Assembly: GCF_014654365.1 (NCBI RefSeq)
Contig: NZ_BNAY01000001.1
Location: 1,116,001-1,180,000 of the forward strand
Direction: 5' to 3'
Source of the DNA: Amycolatopsis oliviviridis
GTDB lineage: Bacteria > Actinomycetota > Actinomycetes > Mycobacteriales > Pseudonocardiaceae
Length of the DNA stretch: 64,000 bases
This document shows, piece after piece, positions 7,860-16,628 of this stretch; the first letter of the stretch is position 1, and every line of letters begins with the position of its first letter. Under the pieces are notes generated by a model. That model worked only from the letters and a program-made list of their open reading frames with translations, was not told where the DNA came from and did no database searches. The position numbers were made by a program, and so were the translations under genes.

Positions 7860-9034
7860 GCTGCGCGACCAGTGGCCAGCACCGCCGCGAGGCCTTCCTG
7901 GAGGTCCTTGACGAAGTACTCGGGAACCTCCAGAGACGGGAAGTGTCCCCCGGCTTCGGGCGCCCTCCATCGGACGATCTGCCGGTACCGCTCCTGCGCC
8001 CAGGGGCGCGGGTACTTCTCGATGTCGCGTGGATACATGGTGATCGCGGACGGGACGTCGACCCGAAGCTCGGGATCGAGCGAGTTGTGGCTCTCGTAAT
8101 AGATCCGCGCTGACGACGCTCCGGTCCGCGTCAGCCAGTACAGGGTGACGTCGTCAAGAATCCTGTCCCTGGGCATGGTCTCGAACGGGCTGTCTTCGGT
8201 GTCCGTCCATTCGGCGAACTTGTCGAGGATCCAGGCGAGAAGTCCGACCGGTGAGTCGACGAGCGAGTAGCCGATCGTCTGCGGGCGGGTCGCCTGCTGC
8301 TTCGCGTACGCCGCCCGGTGATGCCAGAAGTCGTAGGTTTCCTCGGTCCACCTGCGCTCGACCGCGGTCAGTCCTTCCGTCGTCAGTCCGGGCAGTCCCT
8401 CCGCGAAGGTCGTGTGGATGCCGAGGACGTGCTCCGGGAACCTGCCGCCGAGCACGGTGGTGATGTTGCCTCCCCAGTCTCCCCCGTGCGCCGCGAACTT
8501 GTCGTAGCCGAGCCTTTCCATCAGTTCCACCCAGGCGGCGGCGATCTTTTCGGTTCCCCATCCGGTGGTGGCCGGCTTGTCGCTGTAGCCGAAGCCTGGC
8601 AGTGACGGGACCACGACGTGGAACGCCGGAGTGTCCGCGCTCTTCGGATCCGCCAGTTCGTCCACTACGTCGACGAACTCGGCGACGCTGCCTGGCCAGC
8701 CGTGCGTCAGGATCAGCGGTGTGGCGTCCGTGCGCGGGGATCGACGGTGCAGGAAGTGGATCCCCAGGCCGTCGATGGTCGTGCGGAACTGTCCGATTTC
8801 GTCGAGGCGCGCTTCGAACGGCCGCCAGTCGTACTCGGTGCGCCAGTAGTCCACTAGCTCGACGAGGTCGGCGAGCGGGACGCCCTGGTCCCATCGGCGT
8901 GGGTCGGGTGCGGCGCGGTAGACCGTCTCGGCTTCCGGGAGTCGTGCCGCGGTCAATCGTGCGCGCAGATCGTCGAGTTCGGCGTCGGTCGCGTGGGCTT
9001 CGAATGCTTCGACGTCGCTGGTTGAGCGGGGCAT
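7856..9034 (-). CDS. Epoxide hydrolase (EHN-type alpha/beta hydrolase)
   Basis: 392 residues with an N-terminal epoxide hydrolase domain (about 8-105, VYRAAPDPRRWDQGVPLADL, DYWRTEYDWRPFEARLDEI) followed by an alpha/beta hydrolase fold. HGWPGS supplies the oxyanion hole, AAHGGDWGG the nucleophilic Asp, and EAGGHFPSLEVP the catalytic His. The family opens epoxides to diols. ATG 9034 is preceded by AGGAGG. The gene is divergent from the CGNR regulator and shares two AACC-N9-GGTT operators with it. Confidence 0.9.
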   Translation of the reverse strand: MPRSTSDVEAFEAHATDAELDDLRARLTAARLPEAETVYRAAPDPRRWDQGVPLADLVELVDYWRTEYDWRPFEARLDEIGQFRTTIDGLGIHFLHRRSPRTDATPLILTHGWPGSVAEFVDVVDELADPKSADTPAFHVVVPSLPGFGYSDKPATTGWGTEKIAAAWVELMERLGYDKFAAHGGDWGGNITTVLGGRFPEHVLGIHTTFAEGLPGLTTEGLTAVERRWTEETYDFWHHRAAYAKQQATRPQTIGYSLVDSPVGLLAWILDKFAEWTDTEDSPFETMPRDRILDDVTLYWLTRTGASSARIYYESHNSLDPELRVDVPSAITMYPRDIEKYPRPWAQERYRQIVRWRAPEAGGHFPSLEVPEYFVKDLQEGLAAVLATGRAA

Positions 9035-9055
9035 GTGACCTCCTGACCATCGAGG

Positions 9056-9072
9056 AACCGGCTAAGACGGTT
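9056..9072. promoter_or_regulatory. Operator repeat 1 (AACC-N9-GGTT)
   Basis: AACCGGCTAAGACGGTT. It matches the copy at 9098-9114 at 15 of 17 positions and lies in the divergent promoter region of the epoxide hydrolase and CGNR genes. Confidence 0.6.
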
Positions 9073-9097
9073 CTAACACGTCGCCGGGTCAGGGTGC

Positions 9098-9114
9098 AAC
9101 CGGCTAAGGTGGTT
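9098..9114. promoter_or_regulatory. Operator repeat 2 overlapping the CGNR -10 box
   Basis: AACCGGCTAAGGTGGTT. Its TAAGGT lies 6 nt before the ATG at 9117 and looks like the -10 box of a leaderless transcript, so a protein bound here would block the CGNR gene. The two copies are 42 bp apart, about four helical turns. Confidence 0.6.
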
Positions 9115-9116
9115 CC

Positions 9117-9683
9117 ATGTCTGCTGGGTTTCCCGACTTCCGCCTCGGTACCGTGCTGGCGACCAGCTTCACGGCGACCCTGACGGAGCGCCGCGGCGAC
9201 GCTTTGGAGCGCATACCGACGCCGCAGCGGCTCGTCGACTGGCTGGCGGTGAGCGGCCTTGCCGTCGACTCCTGCACCGCCGCTCAGCTCGACCTGGCTC
9301 GGGAGTTGCGGGAGTCGATTCATGCCGCCGCGACGGCGGCCGCGATCCACGCCGCTCCCCCGGCGTCGGCTGTCCGCATCATCAACGAACGCAGCATTCA
9401 GGGTCGGGCCGCGGCTGTCCTGACGCCCGAGAACACTCGTGAGTGGCGCCTGACTTCGGCGTCCCGGGTGGAAGACGCCCTCGGTGTGATCGCCGCCGAC
9501 GCGATCAGCATCATTTCCGGCGAGCGAGACGGGAAGCTGGCCTTGTGCGCGTCACCGACCTGTCAGGCTGCCTTCTTCGACACCAGTCAGAGCCGCACGC
9601 GCAAATGGTGCGACATGGGTACCTGCGGGAATCGCCAGAAGAAGGCGCGCTTCACTGCCAATCAGCGCAAGAACGCCGGTTGA
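9117..9683 (+). CDS. CGNR zinc-finger (ABATE-domain) regulator
   Basis: 188 residues. The N-terminal stress-induced-transcription-regulator domain is followed by the C-terminal zinc finger CASPTCQAAFFDTSQSRTRK and WCDMGTCGNRQKKARF, with the namesake CGNR motif. Such proteins are DNA-binding regulators in actinobacteria. It is divergent from the epoxide hydrolase, and paired operator repeats lie between them, so self-control and control of the hydrolase is the simplest inference. Confidence 0.88.
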   Translation: MSAGFPDFRLGTVLATSFTATLTERRGDALERIPTPQRLVDWLAVSGLAVDSCTAAQLDLARELRESIHAAATAAAIHAAPPASAVRIINERSIQGRAAAVLTPENTREWRLTSASRVEDALGVIAADAISIISGERDGKLALCASPTCQAAFFDTSQSRTRKWCDMGTCGNRQKKARFTANQRKNAG

Positions 9684-9711
9684 GCCTGCTCACCACTCCC
9701 CTGATCCGAGG

Positions 9712-10530
9712 TCAGGAGCGTTCTGTGTCGGCGACGTGGACGTTCATCGTGCAGGGGATCCTGCCGTCGGCGTCGGCCAGTTCCGCTGCCTGCGTCAGGA
9801 ATTCCGCTTCGAGTGACCGTACGACTTCGGAGTCGAGTGGCATGAAGTTGTAGATCATCGAGAGGCGTGCCCACACCTGTTCCGCGGTGCCACCGAGGTC
9901 GATGGGTTCGGTGCCCCACGCGACGGGTGAGAAGCCGGCGGGGGCGAGAATCTCGTCGAGGCCGTCCTGGCGCAGGGTGCGGCTGTCCCCCAGCAGGGGA
10001 ATCCGCTGTTCCGGCGGGGCGCCGTCGAACGCCGGACGGATCAGTTTCTGGAACAGCTCGTAGCTTCCGCTTCCGCCCGCTCGGCCACTGCTGAGGATCA
10101 GCGCCAAGCGCCCACCGGGAGCCAGGACCCGGGCCAGTTCCGTGGCGACTTGGTCGATGTCGGACATCAGCATGAAGGCCATGTGGGAGACGCACGCGTC
10201 GAAGCCGCCGTCGGGGAAAGGCAGTTCCTGCGCCCGTCCTGTCGTCAGCGGCACGCCGTGGAGGGAGGGTCGCTGACGCGCGAGTGCCAAGTCTGCGCTT
10301 GAGAGGTCGACTCCGGCGACCTGGTGGCCTGCCCTGGCGAGTAGGTCGAGGAGGAAGCCGTCACCGCAGCCGAGGTCGAGTACCCGGGTGTGTCCTGAGA
10401 CGCGGTCTCTGAGGATTTCGTAGCTCGACCGCCCATCGGGTGTGCGGCCGTCGCTCATCATGCCCGACGTCGCTGCCGGGTTCCGGGCGTGGAATTCGCG
10501 TAGGAAGGCCTCTTGAGTCGCCGTGGTCAT
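9712..10530 (-). CDS. SAM-dependent methyltransferase (type 11)
   Basis: 272 residues. Class I methyltransferase fold with motif I VLDLGCGDGFLLDLLA, the acidic residue in GVDLSSADLA, and LARVLAPGGRLALIL. Substrate unknown. It starts 9 nt after the HxlR regulator gene (GGGGGAGC before ATG 10530), so the two form an operon. Confidence 0.85.
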   Translation of the reverse strand: MTTATQEAFLREFHARNPAATSGMMSDGRTPDGRSSYEILRDRVSGHTRVLDLGCGDGFLLDLLARAGHQVAGVDLSSADLALARQRPSLHGVPLTTGRAQELPFPDGGFDACVSHMAFMLMSDIDQVATELARVLAPGGRLALILSSGRAGGSGSYELFQKLIRPAFDGAPPEQRIPLLGDSRTLRQDGLDEILAPAGFSPVAWGTEPIDLGGTAEQVWARLSMIYNFMPLDSEVVRSLEAEFLTQAAELADADGRIPCTMNVHVADTERS

Positions 10531-10539
10531 GCTCCCCCG

Positions 10540-10911
10540 TCATTTCTCGTCGCGTGATCCGAGCCGTTGGGTGATCCGGTCGAACAGCTCCCCCAGCGGC
10601 TCGCCGACTTCCCGGCCGAACTCGGTCAGGCCGTAGGTGACCTGGGGTGGTGTGGTCGGTTCGACCTTCCGCCAGATCAGGCCGTCCTGGAGCAGGGCGC
10701 GCAGGGATTGGGCGAGCATCTTCTCGCTGATGCCTTCGATGCTCTCGCGGAGTTCGAAGAACCGGAGATCGTTGCTCTGCAGGGAGATCAGCACCCAGAT
10801 TCCCCAGCGGCTGGTGATGTGGTCGACCATGTCACGGGCTGGGCAGTCGGTGTGAAACACCTCATACCGGGTCTTGGTGTCGGCCTGGGTGATCTGCGCG
10901 CCTCCGGTCAC
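10540..10911 (-). CDS. HxlR-family transcriptional regulator
   Basis: 123 residues. Winged helix with the family Cys in TDCPARDMVDHITSRWGIWV, then LRFFELRESIEGISEKMLAQ and LRALLQDGLIWRKVEPTTPP. HxlR proteins commonly sense electrophiles or redox state. The GTG at 10911 follows TAAGCT by 6 nt, suggesting a leaderless mRNA. It is divergent from an NmrA-type reductase, the typical target arrangement. Confidence 0.92.
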   Translation of the reverse strand: MTGGAQITQADTKTRYEVFHTDCPARDMVDHITSRWGIWVLISLQSNDLRFFELRESIEGISEKMLAQSLRALLQDGLIWRKVEPTTPPQVTYGLTEFGREVGEPLGELFDRITQRLGSRDEK

Positions 10912-10929
10912 GTCGGGAGCTTACCCAGA

Positions 10930-10952
10930 GGTATGTACTTACCAGAAGTAAG
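10930..10952. promoter_or_regulatory. Putative HxlR operator
   Basis: Overlapping inverted repeats, GGTATGTACTTACC and CTTACCAGAAGTAAG, in the 91-bp divergent promoter of the HxlR and NmrA genes. Confidence 0.5.
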
Positions 10953-11002
10953 CCCGGCTTCTAGCGTCCTGACCACAGAAGACATCGGACGAGGGAGCTT
11001 TC

Positions 11003-11842
11003 ATGATCGTGGTGACCGGGGCTACCGGGAACATCGGCCGGCCGTTGACCGAGGCGTTGGTCGCGGCGGGCGAGCAGGTGACGACGGTGTCGCGGCACGC
11101 CGCGGTGGCGCCGGAGGGCGGTCGGCATGCGGTGGCGGACCTGGCGGACCCCGCCGGCCTTGAGCCCACCTTGGCCGGGGCGAAGGCGTTGTTCCTGCTG
11201 CTGTCCGGTGAGCTGCACGCCACCGGGGCCGACCCGGCCGACATCATCGGCCGGGCAGCGGCGAGCGGGGTTCGCCGGGTTGTCCTGCTTTCCACCCTGG
11301 GTGTGGCGACCAGGCCGTTCGGGGCGACGCGGATCGCGATGCGTGCGCTGGAGGACGTGGTGCGGGAGTCCGGTTCGGATTGGACGATCCTGCGGCCGGG
11401 TGGCTTCGCTTCGAATGCTTTGTGGTGGGCGGAGTCCGTGCGTTCGCGGCAGGTGGTCGCGGCGCCGTTCGGGGACACCGGGGTGCCGATCATCGATCCG
11501 GCGGACATCGGGGAGGTCGCGGCCGCTTGTCTGCTGGACGATCGGCATCTCGGCGAGGTGTACGAGCTGACCGGTCCGGCGGTGATCACGCCGCGCGAGC
11601 AGGCCGCGGCGCTCGCCGGGGTGTTGGGTTCTCCGGTGGGTTTTCGCGAGCTCACCCGGGCCGAGGCCAAGGCGGGGATGGTCCGGAGCATGCCGGCGGA
11701 GCTGGCGGACGACACGTTGGACATCCTGAGTTCGCCGACTCTGGCCGAGGTTCGGGTGAGTCCGGACGTGGAGCGGGTGCTCGGTCGTGCGCCGCGGTCG
11801 TTCGCTGAGTGGGCTGCCCGGAACGTCGCCGCGTTCCGCTGA
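11003..11842 (+). CDS. NmrA-like NAD(P)H-binding reductase
   Basis: 279 residues. Rossmann start MIVVTGATGNIGRPLTEAL, then VVLLSTLGVATRPFGATR, WTILRPGGFASNALWW and VPIIDPADIGEVAAACLLD, which fit the NmrA/QOR2-like atypical SDR branch (NAD(P)H:quinone or azo reductase-like). Probable electrophile or quinone detoxification under control of the divergent HxlR regulator. ATG 11003 follows GAGGGAGC. Confidence 0.85.
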   Translation: MIVVTGATGNIGRPLTEALVAAGEQVTTVSRHAAVAPEGGRHAVADLADPAGLEPTLAGAKALFLLLSGELHATGADPADIIGRAAASGVRRVVLLSTLGVATRPFGATRIAMRALEDVVRESGSDWTILRPGGFASNALWWAESVRSRQVVAAPFGDTGVPIIDPADIGEVAAACLLDDRHLGEVYELTGPAVITPREQAAALAGVLGSPVGFRELTRAEAKAGMVRSMPAELADDTLDILSSPTLAEVRVSPDVERVLGRAPRSFAEWAARNVAAFR

Positions 11843-11888
11843 CGGGTGGCGCTAGGCTCATCGGGAATCGAAACTGGGGGTCACCGAA

Positions 11889-12728
11889 ATGTCCGAGAGC
11901 AGCGCTGTGCGCGTCGATCCGTCCAACGAGCGCATGTTGAAGGCGTGGAACGGCGATGAAGGCACGCTTTGGGCGAAGCGTGCGCAGCGGTTCGACGACG
12001 GGGTCGCGGCGTACCGCGACACCTTCTTCTCCGCGGCCGGGATCCGGCCGGGAGACCGTGTTCTCGATGTCGGTTGTGGGGCCGGTCAGACGACGCGGGA
12101 CGCGGCGCGGCTGGCCACCGAGGGGTCAGCGCTCGGTGTCGATCTCTCCGGTGAGATGCTCGGGCTCGCCCGGCGTCTCGCCGAAGAGGAGCGTGTTCCC
12201 AACGTCTCGTTCGAGCAGGTGGACGCTCAGGTCCATGGGTTTCCGGACGCGGGTTTCGACGTGGTGATCAGCAGGCATGGATCGATGTTCTTCGGTACTC
12301 CCCTGGCCGCGTTCGCCAATCTGGCCAGGGCGACCCGGCCGGGGGGCCGTCTGGTGCTGCTGACGTGGCAGCCGTTGCGGCTCAACGAATGGGTCACGAC
12401 GTTCCGGACGATTTTCGCGGCGGGCCGCGAGGTTCCGTCGGTGAATCTCGCGCTCAGCGACCCGGGCGAAACCGAGGCGCTGCTGAGCTCCGCCGGGTAC
12501 GGCGATGTCCGGTGCACCGCGGTGACCAAGCCGATGTATTTCGGGCAGGATGTCGACGACGCGGCCGAGTTCATCGTCGAGCAGCATGGCGGGCGGTTGA
12601 GTGGCCTGGACGAGGCCGCCCGGGCGAAGGCGGTCGGGAGGTTGCGTGCCGATCTCGCCGAGCACCAGACCGACCGAGGCGTTTTCTACGGCTCGGCGGC
12701 CTGGCTCGTCGAGGCCCGACGTCCTTGA
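11889..12728 (+). CDS. SAM-dependent methyltransferase
   Basis: 279 residues. LKAWNGDEGTLWAKRAQRFD precedes motif I VLDVGCGAGQTTRDAARLA, then GVDLSGEMLGLAR and ATRPGGRLVLLTWQPL. It is similar in layout to UbiE/COQ5-type enzymes. Substrate unknown. It ends next to a convergent second methyltransferase gene with one base between stops. Confidence 0.85.
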   Translation: MSESSAVRVDPSNERMLKAWNGDEGTLWAKRAQRFDDGVAAYRDTFFSAAGIRPGDRVLDVGCGAGQTTRDAARLATEGSALGVDLSGEMLGLARRLAEEERVPNVSFEQVDAQVHGFPDAGFDVVISRHGSMFFGTPLAAFANLARATRPGGRLVLLTWQPLRLNEWVTTFRTIFAAGREVPSVNLALSDPGETEALLSSAGYGDVRCTAVTKPMYFGQDVDDAAEFIVEQHGGRLSGLDEAARAKAVGRLRADLAEHQTDRGVFYGSAAWLVEARRP

Positions 12729-12729
12729 T

Positions 12730-13371
12730 CTAGGGCTTGCGGGCGATGAGGTAGGCCTGCGGGGTGTTCTCGAACTCCTCGGACGGCTCACGGACGAGCT
12801 TGGACAGCACGCTGAATCCCGCCTCCCCCAGCTGTTCGGCGATCTTCTCCGGCGAGAGCCGGTACGCGTCGCAGGTGATGTCGTGCCCGTACGCGTGCTC
12901 GATGTGGCGCACTTCGTCGCCGACTTGGAACGCCACCATCAGGTGGCCGCCCGAGGCGAGGATCCGGTGGAAGTCGGTGAAGATCTCCGGCAGTCGTTCG
13001 CGTGGGGTGTGGATGATCGAGTACCACGCGACGACGCCGGTCAAGGAACCGTCCTCAATGGACAAACCGGGCATCTCCCCGGTTTCGAAGTCCAGGTGCG
13101 GGTACCACTTCCGGGCGACGGCGACCATCTCCGGGGAGAGGTCGATGCCGCGGATGTCGAGCCCGAGGCCGTGGAGGTAGTCGGTGATGCGGCCGGGGCC
13201 GCAGCCGATTTCGGCGACGCTTCCGCCGCCGGCGGCCTGGACGAGTTCGGCGTACGCGCCGAGCATGGCCCTGTCCCAGGTGGATCCGGCGAGATGGTCG
13301 CGGAGGACTTCGGCGTAGTCGGCCGCGACGGTGTCGTAAGCGGTGCGGGTGATGTCGAGGTAGTCGGTCAC
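12730..13371 (-). CDS. SAM-dependent methyltransferase
   Basis: 213 residues. VTDYLDITRTAYDTVAADYA is a frequent start in actinobacterial class I methyltransferases, followed by VAEIGCGPGRITDYL and GIDLSPEMVAVAR. I choose GTG 13371 because TAGGGT sits 7 nt upstream, the leaderless arrangement. That box overlaps the TAG stop of the preceding prmC-like gene. The open frame extends further upstream into that gene. Confidence 0.85.
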   Translation of the reverse strand: MTDYLDITRTAYDTVAADYAEVLRDHLAGSTWDRAMLGAYAELVQAAGGGSVAEIGCGPGRITDYLHGLGLDIRGIDLSPEMVAVARKWYPHLDFETGEMPGLSIEDGSLTGVVAWYSIIHTPRERLPEIFTDFHRILASGGHLMVAFQVGDEVRHIEHAYGHDITCDAYRLSPEKIAEQLGEAGFSVLSKLVREPSEEFENTPQAYLIARKP

Positions 13372-13381
13372 GGCGGGCACC

Positions 13382-14140
13382 CTAGCGACGGGCTCCGACA
13401 ACAATCGTCGCGTACAGGTCGTCGTCGGTGATCACTTCGGGCCGTAAACCGTTGTGCGTCATGGCTTCCGCGGTGCTCGCCGATTGGGTTTCGCCGGTTT
13501 CGATCAGCAGGTGCCCGCCGGGGGCGAGCCATTGTGTGGCCTCGGCGGCGACGCGGCGGTGGACGTCGACGCCGTCGTGGCCGCCGTCGAGCGCGACGCG
13601 GGGTTCGTGGTCGCGTGCTTCGGGCGGCATCATCGCGATGGCGTCGGTGGGGACGTAGGGGGCGTTGACGACGAGGAGGTCGACGCGGCCCCGCAGTGAC
13701 GTGGGAAGGGGTGTGTAGAGGTCGCCTTCGAAGACCTCTCCCCCGGCTTCGGCGACGTTGATCCGGGCGCAGCGGACGGCGGCGGGTTCGATGTCGGCCG
13801 CGTAGAGCCGTGTTCCGGGGAGTTCGCGGGCGATGGCGGCGCCGAGCGCGCCGGTGCCGCAGCAGAGGTCGAGGACGACCGCGCGCGGTCCGGCGAGGGT
13901 GAGGGCGTGGCGGACGAGGAGTTCGGAGCGTTGGCGTGGCACGAAGACGCCGGGTTCGACGGTGATGCGGAGCCCGTGGAATTCGGCCCAGCCGAGGATG
14001 ACTTCGAGTGGTTCGCCGTCGACGCGGCGTCGGACCATGGTGTCGAGGTCGGCGGGTGTGCGGGCTTCGGCGGTGAGCAGCCGGGCTTCGTCTTCGGCGA
14101 AGACGCACCCGGCCGCGCGAAGCCTGGCGATGATGGTCAC
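13382..14140 (-). CDS. PrmC/HemK-like N5-glutamine methyltransferase paralogue
   Basis: 252 residues. GVFVPRQRSELLVRHAL, VLDLCCGTGALGAAIA and VVNAPYVPTDAIAMMPPEAR follow the PrmC layout that methylates the Gln of release-factor GGQ motifs. The canonical NPPY reads NAPY here, as in the putative methyltransferase subgroup, so the true substrate may differ. The GTG start overlaps the previous gene's stop by 4 nt (GTGA), so it is translationally coupled to the reductase gene. Confidence 0.82.
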   Translation of the reverse strand: MTIIARLRAAGCVFAEDEARLLTAEARTPADLDTMVRRRVDGEPLEVILGWAEFHGLRITVEPGVFVPRQRSELLVRHALTLAGPRAVVLDLCCGTGALGAAIARELPGTRLYAADIEPAAVRCARINVAEAGGEVFEGDLYTPLPTSLRGRVDLLVVNAPYVPTDAIAMMPPEARDHEPRVALDGGHDGVDVHRRVAAEATQWLAPGGHLLIETGETQSASTAEAMTHNGLRPEVITDDDLYATIVVGARR

Positions 14141-14904
14141 TTGTCTCGCAGTCTGGCGAGGATTCCGTCGAGGGCCTGGCGGACGGTGTCGGGGACGCCG
14201 TTGGTGCGCAGGTCGGTGAGGAAGTGTTCGTTGAGCCCGCCGGGGGTCATGTGCTTGCCGGTGAGGGTTTCGAGGGAGCCGCCCTGCTCGATCAGGGACT
14301 GGCCGAGCTGGCCGAAGATGTGGCTGGTGAAGGCGGTCGCGACGGTGTCCTCGATGCCTTGGTCGGTCATCCAGGCGGCGATGGTGCCGAGGTAGTCGAG
14401 GTGGGCGGCGAAGGTGGCCGTGGCGCCGCTGAAGATGTCGAGGTCCTTTTCGGCGGCGGGGACGACGCTGCCGCCGATGCTGTCGAAGAGGGCGCGGGCT
14501 TCGGCGTTGTCGGGGTACATGGCGGTGAGGCTCTGGCGGCGGGCGGCCGGGGGCAGCGGGATGCTCCGGACGACTTCGCCCGCGGGGGCGGCCCAGTCGC
14601 GCAGCCGGTCGAGGGGGACGCCGGCGAGGGCGCTGATCAGGACGTGGTCGGGCCGGAAGGTGAGGTCCTGGAGGACTTCCTCGGCGATCGGCGGGCGGAC
14701 GGCGAGGACGATGGTCGTGGCGCTGTCGACGACGGCTTGGTTGCTGTCGCGGACTTCGACGTTGGCGAAGCGGGCCGAGAGTTCCTGTCCGACGCTGCGG
14801 CTGCGGGGTGAGAGGAAGATCGAGGGCGGTTCGGCGATGTCCTTGCTGAGGCCTTCGACGATGGCGGCGGTGATCTCGCCGGCACCGATGAATCCGTAGT
14901 TCAT
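14137..14904 (-). CDS. ProC-like NADP-dependent oxidoreductase
   Basis: 255 residues. Rossmann start MNYGFIGAGEITAAIVEGL, then TIVLAVRPPIAEEVL and HVLISALAGVPLDRLRDW, and a helical C-terminal domain with KHMTPGGLNEHFL. It resembles pyrroline-5-carboxylate reductase and the F420-coenzyme oxidoreductase N-domain. A housekeeping ProC role is unproven. ATG 14904 follows GAAGGAGC. Confidence 0.8.
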   Translation of the reverse strand: MNYGFIGAGEITAAIVEGLSKDIAEPPSIFLSPRSRSVGQELSARFANVEVRDSNQAVVDSATTIVLAVRPPIAEEVLQDLTFRPDHVLISALAGVPLDRLRDWAAPAGEVVRSIPLPPAARRQSLTAMYPDNAEARALFDSIGGSVVPAAEKDLDIFSGATATFAAHLDYLGTIAAWMTDQGIEDTVATAFTSHIFGQLGQSLIEQGGSLETLTGKHMTPGGLNEHFLTDLRTNGVPDTVRQALDGILARLRDK

Positions 14905-14914
14905 GGTCGCTCCT

Positions 14915-15430
14915 TCAGGCTCCGGTGTGGCCGTCGACGCGTTCGCGGATGAGGTCGGCGTGGCCGTTGTGCCGGGCGTACTCGCCGATCATGTGGATGT
15001 AGAGCATGCGGAGCGAGAACGGGCTGTCGCCGAGGTCGAAGGTGTCGTCGAGGGATCCTTCGGCGGCGGCTTCGTCGGCGAGGCGGATCTCTTCGAGGAG
15101 GATGTCGTAGGCCTCTTCGGCTTTGTCGGCGTCGAGGGCTTCGAAGTCGTGGTCTTTGCCGAGGGCGGGGTCGTAGAGGGGGCCGATGTCCTGTGCGGCG
15201 TAGCGCAGGCGGAACCAGAAGCGTTCGACCTTGGCCAGGTGCCGGATGAGGCCGAGGAGGGTGAGGTTCGAGGGCGGGACCGACGCCGTGGCGAGCTGTT
15301 CTCCGGTGAGGCCGGCGAGTTTGTGGAGGAAGGTACTTCGGTGCCAGTTCAGCAGGGTGGGCAGGAGAACGCGTTCGTCGGCGGCGGTGTCGCCGGACGG
15401 ACGTGTCACCTCGGGGGCGGTCCAGGTCAT
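14915..15430 (-). CDS. DinB-like DUF664 protein
   Basis: About 171 residues. Four-helix-bundle DinB superfamily with likely metal-binding histidines in LLNWHRSTFLHKLAGL, LLGLIRHLAKVERFW and YARHNGHADLIRERVDG. Related proteins act as thiol-dependent transferases or have unknown roles. I take ATG 15430 (MTWTAPEVTRPSG). ATG 15442 is also possible. Confidence 0.85.
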   Translation of the reverse strand: MTWTAPEVTRPSGDTAADERVLLPTLLNWHRSTFLHKLAGLTGEQLATASVPPSNLTLLGLIRHLAKVERFWFRLRYAAQDIGPLYDPALGKDHDFEALDADKAEEAYDILLEEIRLADEAAAEGSLDDTFDLGDSPFSLRMLYIHMIGEYARHNGHADLIRERVDGHTGA

Positions 15431-15571
15431 GACGGCGATCATGCCATCGGGTGACGGGGGCTTGTGGTGGACGGGACGTGAGCGGGGTCACGGGGCGCGG
15501 GCCGAATCCTTTCGTGGGGGGCGTGGCTCTTATGGGGGCCGGGACGAACCCGGCGGGAGAGGGAGGTAGTC

Positions 15572-16096
15572 GTGGAGTCCGAGTGGCCGAGGGAGTCTTT
15601 GGTCGCGGCGGCGCAGGGTGGGGACGCGGACGCCATCGCCGCCTTGGTCTCGGGTTCCCATCCGCATGTGCAGCGGTTCGCGCGCTCGTTGTGCGCGTCG
15701 CCGGAGGACGCGGAGGATTCCGCGCAGGAGGCGCTGATCATCCTGTACCGCAAGATCGGCACGTTGCGGGCGACGGGTGCGCTCGTGTCGTGGATGTTCC
15801 GGATCGTGCGCAACGAATGCCTTCGGCGGGCGCGGCGGGCGGTGCGTGGTGACGATCTGGCGGTGTCCGGGGCGGTGGTCTCGGCGGAGGACGACGCCTT
15901 GGAGCGGCTGGAGGCCCGCCGGGTCGCCGCGGCGATCGCCGAGCTGCCCGCCGATCAGCGTCGTGTCCTGATCATGCGGGACATCCAGGGTCATCCGGGC
16001 CGGGTGGTCGCGGACGCGCTCGGCCTGAGCACGGCGGCGATGAAGTCCCGTTTGCATCGGGCGCGGGCGACGGTCCGTCAACTGCTGCTTCCGTAA
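15572..16096 (+). CDS. ECF-type RNA polymerase sigma factor
   Basis: 174 residues. Region 2 (FARSLCASPEDAEDSAQEAL, SWMFRIVRNECLRRARR) and region 4 (ELPADQRRVLIMRDIQGHPG, LGLSTAAMKSRLHRARATVR). GTG 15572 has a GGGAGG ribosome binding site. It is followed 41 nt later by a peroxiredoxin gene, suggesting a stress-response pair. No anti-sigma factor gene is visible nearby. Confidence 0.9.
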   Translation: MESEWPRESLVAAAQGGDADAIAALVSGSHPHVQRFARSLCASPEDAEDSAQEALIILYRKIGTLRATGALVSWMFRIVRNECLRRARRAVRGDDLAVSGAVVSAEDDALERLEARRVAAAIAELPADQRRVLIMRDIQGHPGRVVADALGLSTAAMKSRLHRARATVRQLLLP

Positions 16097-16137
16097 GTCG
16101 AATTCCCCCTTTCCGTCTTATCTCGTAAGGAGTCGTC

Positions 16138-16596
16138 ATGCTCGAAATCGGTTCGACCGTCCCTGACCTCGTGCTGGAGGACACCGCCGGGCAGACCGTC
16201 CGGCTTTCGGATCACCGCGGCACGGACCACGTGCTGCTCTACTTCATGCGCTCGACGACGTGCCCTGTGTGCACCGGCCACGTGAAGGATCTCGCCAGGC
16301 GGGCCGCGGAGCTGGACGCCGCCGGGGTGCGCGTTCTGGTCGCCGTTCCCGAGGGCCGGGCCGAGGCCGCGGCGTGGCGGGCGAAGCGCGGGCTGTCGCT
16401 GCGGGTGGTCACCGGCCGCCAGGGCACTCCGCATGAGGCCTTCGGGCTGGCGAAGAAGATGCTGCAGCAGTCGGGCAGCGTGTTGATCGATCGGGACGGG
16501 GTGGTCCGTCACGCGCATGTGGCGACCATGCCGACCAGCGCTTATGACAAGAAGGGGATCGCGGAGGCGATCGAGGGGCTTGCTCGCGTGCGTTGA
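16138..16596 (+). CDS. Peroxiredoxin-like AhpC/TSA protein
   Basis: 152 residues. Thioredoxin fold with IGSTVPDLVLEDTAGQTVRL and the redox centre RSTTCPVCTGH (Cys42, Cys45). The C-x-x-C active site is more like BCP/TlpA-type proteins than classical two-Cys peroxiredoxins. AAGGAG precedes the ATG. It probably belongs to one operon with the ECF sigma gene. Confidence 0.87.
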   Translation: MLEIGSTVPDLVLEDTAGQTVRLSDHRGTDHVLLYFMRSTTCPVCTGHVKDLARRAAELDAAGVRVLVAVPEGRAEAAAWRAKRGLSLRVVTGRQGTPHEAFGLAKKMLQQSGSVLIDRDGVVRHAHVATMPTSAYDKKGIAEAIEGLARVR

Positions 16597-16628
16597 CTGA
16601 AGGTGTGAATCGGTGCTTCACTTCTTGG
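16593..16628 (+). promoter_or_regulatory. Promoter and operator of the TetR gene
   Basis: TTGACT (16593-16598), 18 nt, TTCACT (16617-16622), then 6 nt to GTG 16629. The inverted repeat GTGAA-N7-TTCAC (16605-16621) lies between and over the boxes, a likely autoregulatory operator. Confidence 0.55.
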
